A stretch of 6,459 nucleotides of DNA. Source: Anaerobacillus sp. (GTDB lineage Bacteria > Bacillota > Bacilli > Bacillales > Anaerobacillaceae). The stretch is taken from NCBI GenBank assembly GCA_007118195.1, contig SKSA01000359.1:1-6459 (forward strand). Reading direction: 5' to 3'. The notes beneath the pieces are model-generated. The model saw nothing but the letters and a program-made list of their open reading frames with translations. It searched no databases and was not told the DNA's origin. Below are positions 5,381-6,459 of the stretch, one piece after another (positions within the stretch are counted from its first letter, which is position 1; each line of letters starts with the position of its first letter). The position numbers were made by a program, and so were the translations under genes.

Positions 5381-5400
5381 ATGTAAGTAAGTACTTACAT
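5381..5400. promoter_or_regulatory. operator copy 4 (palindromic)
   Basis: Perfect arms with spacer AAGT, identical to copy 3. It ends 38 bases before the exporter ATG. T-rich DNA (about 5357-5373) and a TATATG overlapping its left edge (5378-5383) could be a weak promoter, but no good -35 is seen. Confidence 0.82.
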
Positions 5401-5438
5401 CGAACTAAGAGAAGAAGTTAGCTGAGGGGTGGATATTA

Positions 5439-6459
5439 ATGAAAAGTTTGTTGACGCGTTGGTTAGTTCGTAGGCCTATGAAAAGTGTGTTTTTGTCGTT
5501 TTTAATAATAGTGGCGCTTTTAACAGGGGTCCGATTTATTGAGATGGCGACAGGGAATGAGACGTTGGTCGAAACAGATACTGAAATATATCAAAATAAT
5601 GAGATGTTAGGAGAAGAGTTTGGGGGCGAGTCGATCATCATCTTGTTTGAAGCGGATGATCAAGAATCGTTAATGTCAGTGGAAACTTTTGAAGTAATGG
5701 AGACGTTCACGGCATATGGGAGAGAGCACAATGATGTCATTCATAGCGTAATTAGTCCGTATACGTTATTAGAACAAATGATTGAGAAACAAGCTGAAAC
5801 GATGGAAACAGGTATTTCGGATGTGTCGTCAAGTTTTAATAACCTTGTTGGCCAAATGAACGTTCCCGCTGAACAAGGAGAGGAATTTCATATATTAGGT
5901 GGTCAGTTGGAGCAGCTTGTCAGGGGCAGCGATTTATTTCATGAAGGTTTGCCATCAGGTCAAGAGTCGCTCGATCGTCTCTTATATGAGGAGGAAGGAA
6001 GCGGGAAGCTCAGGAATGGATTTTCCGAGATGCTCATTGATGACCGCTTTACGACAATGATGATCACTTTTCGTGGTGGCGTGTCAGATGACGATAAGGG
6101 TGATATCGTTGAGGGGCTACGCGAAACGTTTAACGAGCGGAAATACCCGGGGTTGAACGTGATTATTTCAGGGAAACCGGTGCTTGATAATGATATTAGG
6201 GAGTCGATGCAAGAAAGTATTCAACAAATGTTGGCACTATCGGCTGTGTTTATGGTCATCATATTGTTTGTCGTTTTTCCGGTAAGCTGGCGATTGTTAC
6301 CACTTGCGATTATTTTTGTGGCACTACTCGGGACAGTTGGTTTAATGGGGTGGCTGAACATTCCAATTACGATGGTATCGATGGCTGTGTTTCCGATTTT
6401 GATTGGGTTAGGAATTGATTATGCGATCCAATTTCAAAGCCGTTATACCGAAGAAATGA
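5439..6459 (+). CDS. RND/MMPL family exporter (HAE3-like), partial at 3' end
   Basis: The first 340 codons of a proton-driven exporter of the RND superfamily, MMPL/HAE3 branch, which moves lipophilic compounds or lipids across the membrane. Segment 1 (about residues 17-32) follows a basic start (RWLVRRPMK). A large acidic outside domain (about 33-263) contains ETDTEIYQNNEMLGEEFGGE (45-64) and a helical insert (about 105-190). Three more segments follow (about 265-281, 285-304, 308-328), the last ending in ILIGLGIDYAIQF (320-332), the conserved GxGxDY-type motif of the family. Full-length members have about 11-12 segments and two such halves, so more than half is missing beyond the window. The ATG has an SD-like GAGGGGTGG (5424-5432). 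The TGA at 6457-6459 is out of frame. The four operator sites upstream suggest repression. The substrate is unknown. Confidence 0.9.
   Translation, partial: MKSLLTRWLVRRPMKSVFLSFLIIVALLTGVRFIEMATGNETLVETDTEIYQNNEMLGEEFGGESIIILFEADDQESLMSVETFEVMETFTAYGREHNDVIHSVISPYTLLEQMIEKQAETMETGISDVSSSFNNLVGQMNVPAEQGEEFHILGGQLEQLVRGSDLFHEGLPSGQESLDRLLYEEEGSGKLRNGFSEMLIDDRFTTMMITFRGGVSDDDKGDIVEGLRETFNERKYPGLNVIISGKPVLDNDIRESMQESIQQMLALSAVFMVIILFVVFPVSWRLLPLAIIFVALLGTVGLMGWLNIPITMVSMAVFPILIGLGIDYAIQFQSRYTEEM

Noticed and set aside
5026..5400. CRISPR-like reading of the repeated 20-bp units
   Set aside because: The units are short palindromes with uneven gaps (54 to 169 bases) overlapping promoter elements, with no cas genes; they are operators, not an array.
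6457..6459. TGA at the window end as a stop for the exporter
   Set aside because: It is out of frame: the last full codon is ATG at 6456-6458, and the protein has only about four of the expected 11-12 membrane segments.

Overview
The window looks like chromosomal DNA from a low-GC Gram-positive bacterium of the Bacillaceae. The reasons are AGGAGG-type ribosome binding sites, a DUF1292 (YrzB-like) protein, compact hairpin-plus-T terminators and an HAE3/MMPL transporter. The exported parts of the lipoprotein and of the transporter are rich in Asp/Glu, which would suit an alkaliphile or halophile, but that is inference. No tRNA, rRNA, CRISPR array or intact insertion sequence was seen.

Layout, left to right. 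(1) Positions 11-295, minus strand: a small acidic DUF1292 protein. (2) Positions 296-1263: about 970 bases without a convincing intact gene. They hold an orphan 3' coding remnant (477-587), a terminator-like hairpin (674-700), a TATAAT box with an inverted repeat just downstream (921-962), a protein-like minus-strand frame (996-1167) and a perfect 42-bp palindrome (1118-1159). (3) Positions 1264-2613, plus: a lipoprotein with five CxxCH heme-binding motifs, closed by a strong terminator. (4) Positions 2656-2836: the wreck of a PF00756-type esterase gene, with two recognisable pieces in different frames. (5) Positions 2937-4688, plus: a tight two-gene cassette, a DUF669-like protein followed 6 bases later by a complete XPB-like SF2 helicase, ending at a 15-bp-stem terminator. 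(6) Positions 4752-5438: a non-coding stretch with degenerate repeats, a good promoter and four near-identical copies of a palindromic operator. (7) Positions 5439-6459, plus: the first 340 codons of an RND/MMPL exporter that runs off the window.

How the genes work together. The cytochrome, the helicase cassette and the exporter appear to be separate transcription units, each set off by terminators. The cytochrome is probably anchored to the outer face of the membrane and carries electrons there. The DUF669-like protein and helicase most resemble a piece of a phage or integrative-element replication/recombination module living outside a phage; whether the pair has a host or defence role cannot be told from the sequence. 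The operator array points to tight repression of the exporter by a dimeric, probably TetR-family, regulator that is not in the window. The gene remnants between units suggest repeated insertion and deletion here.
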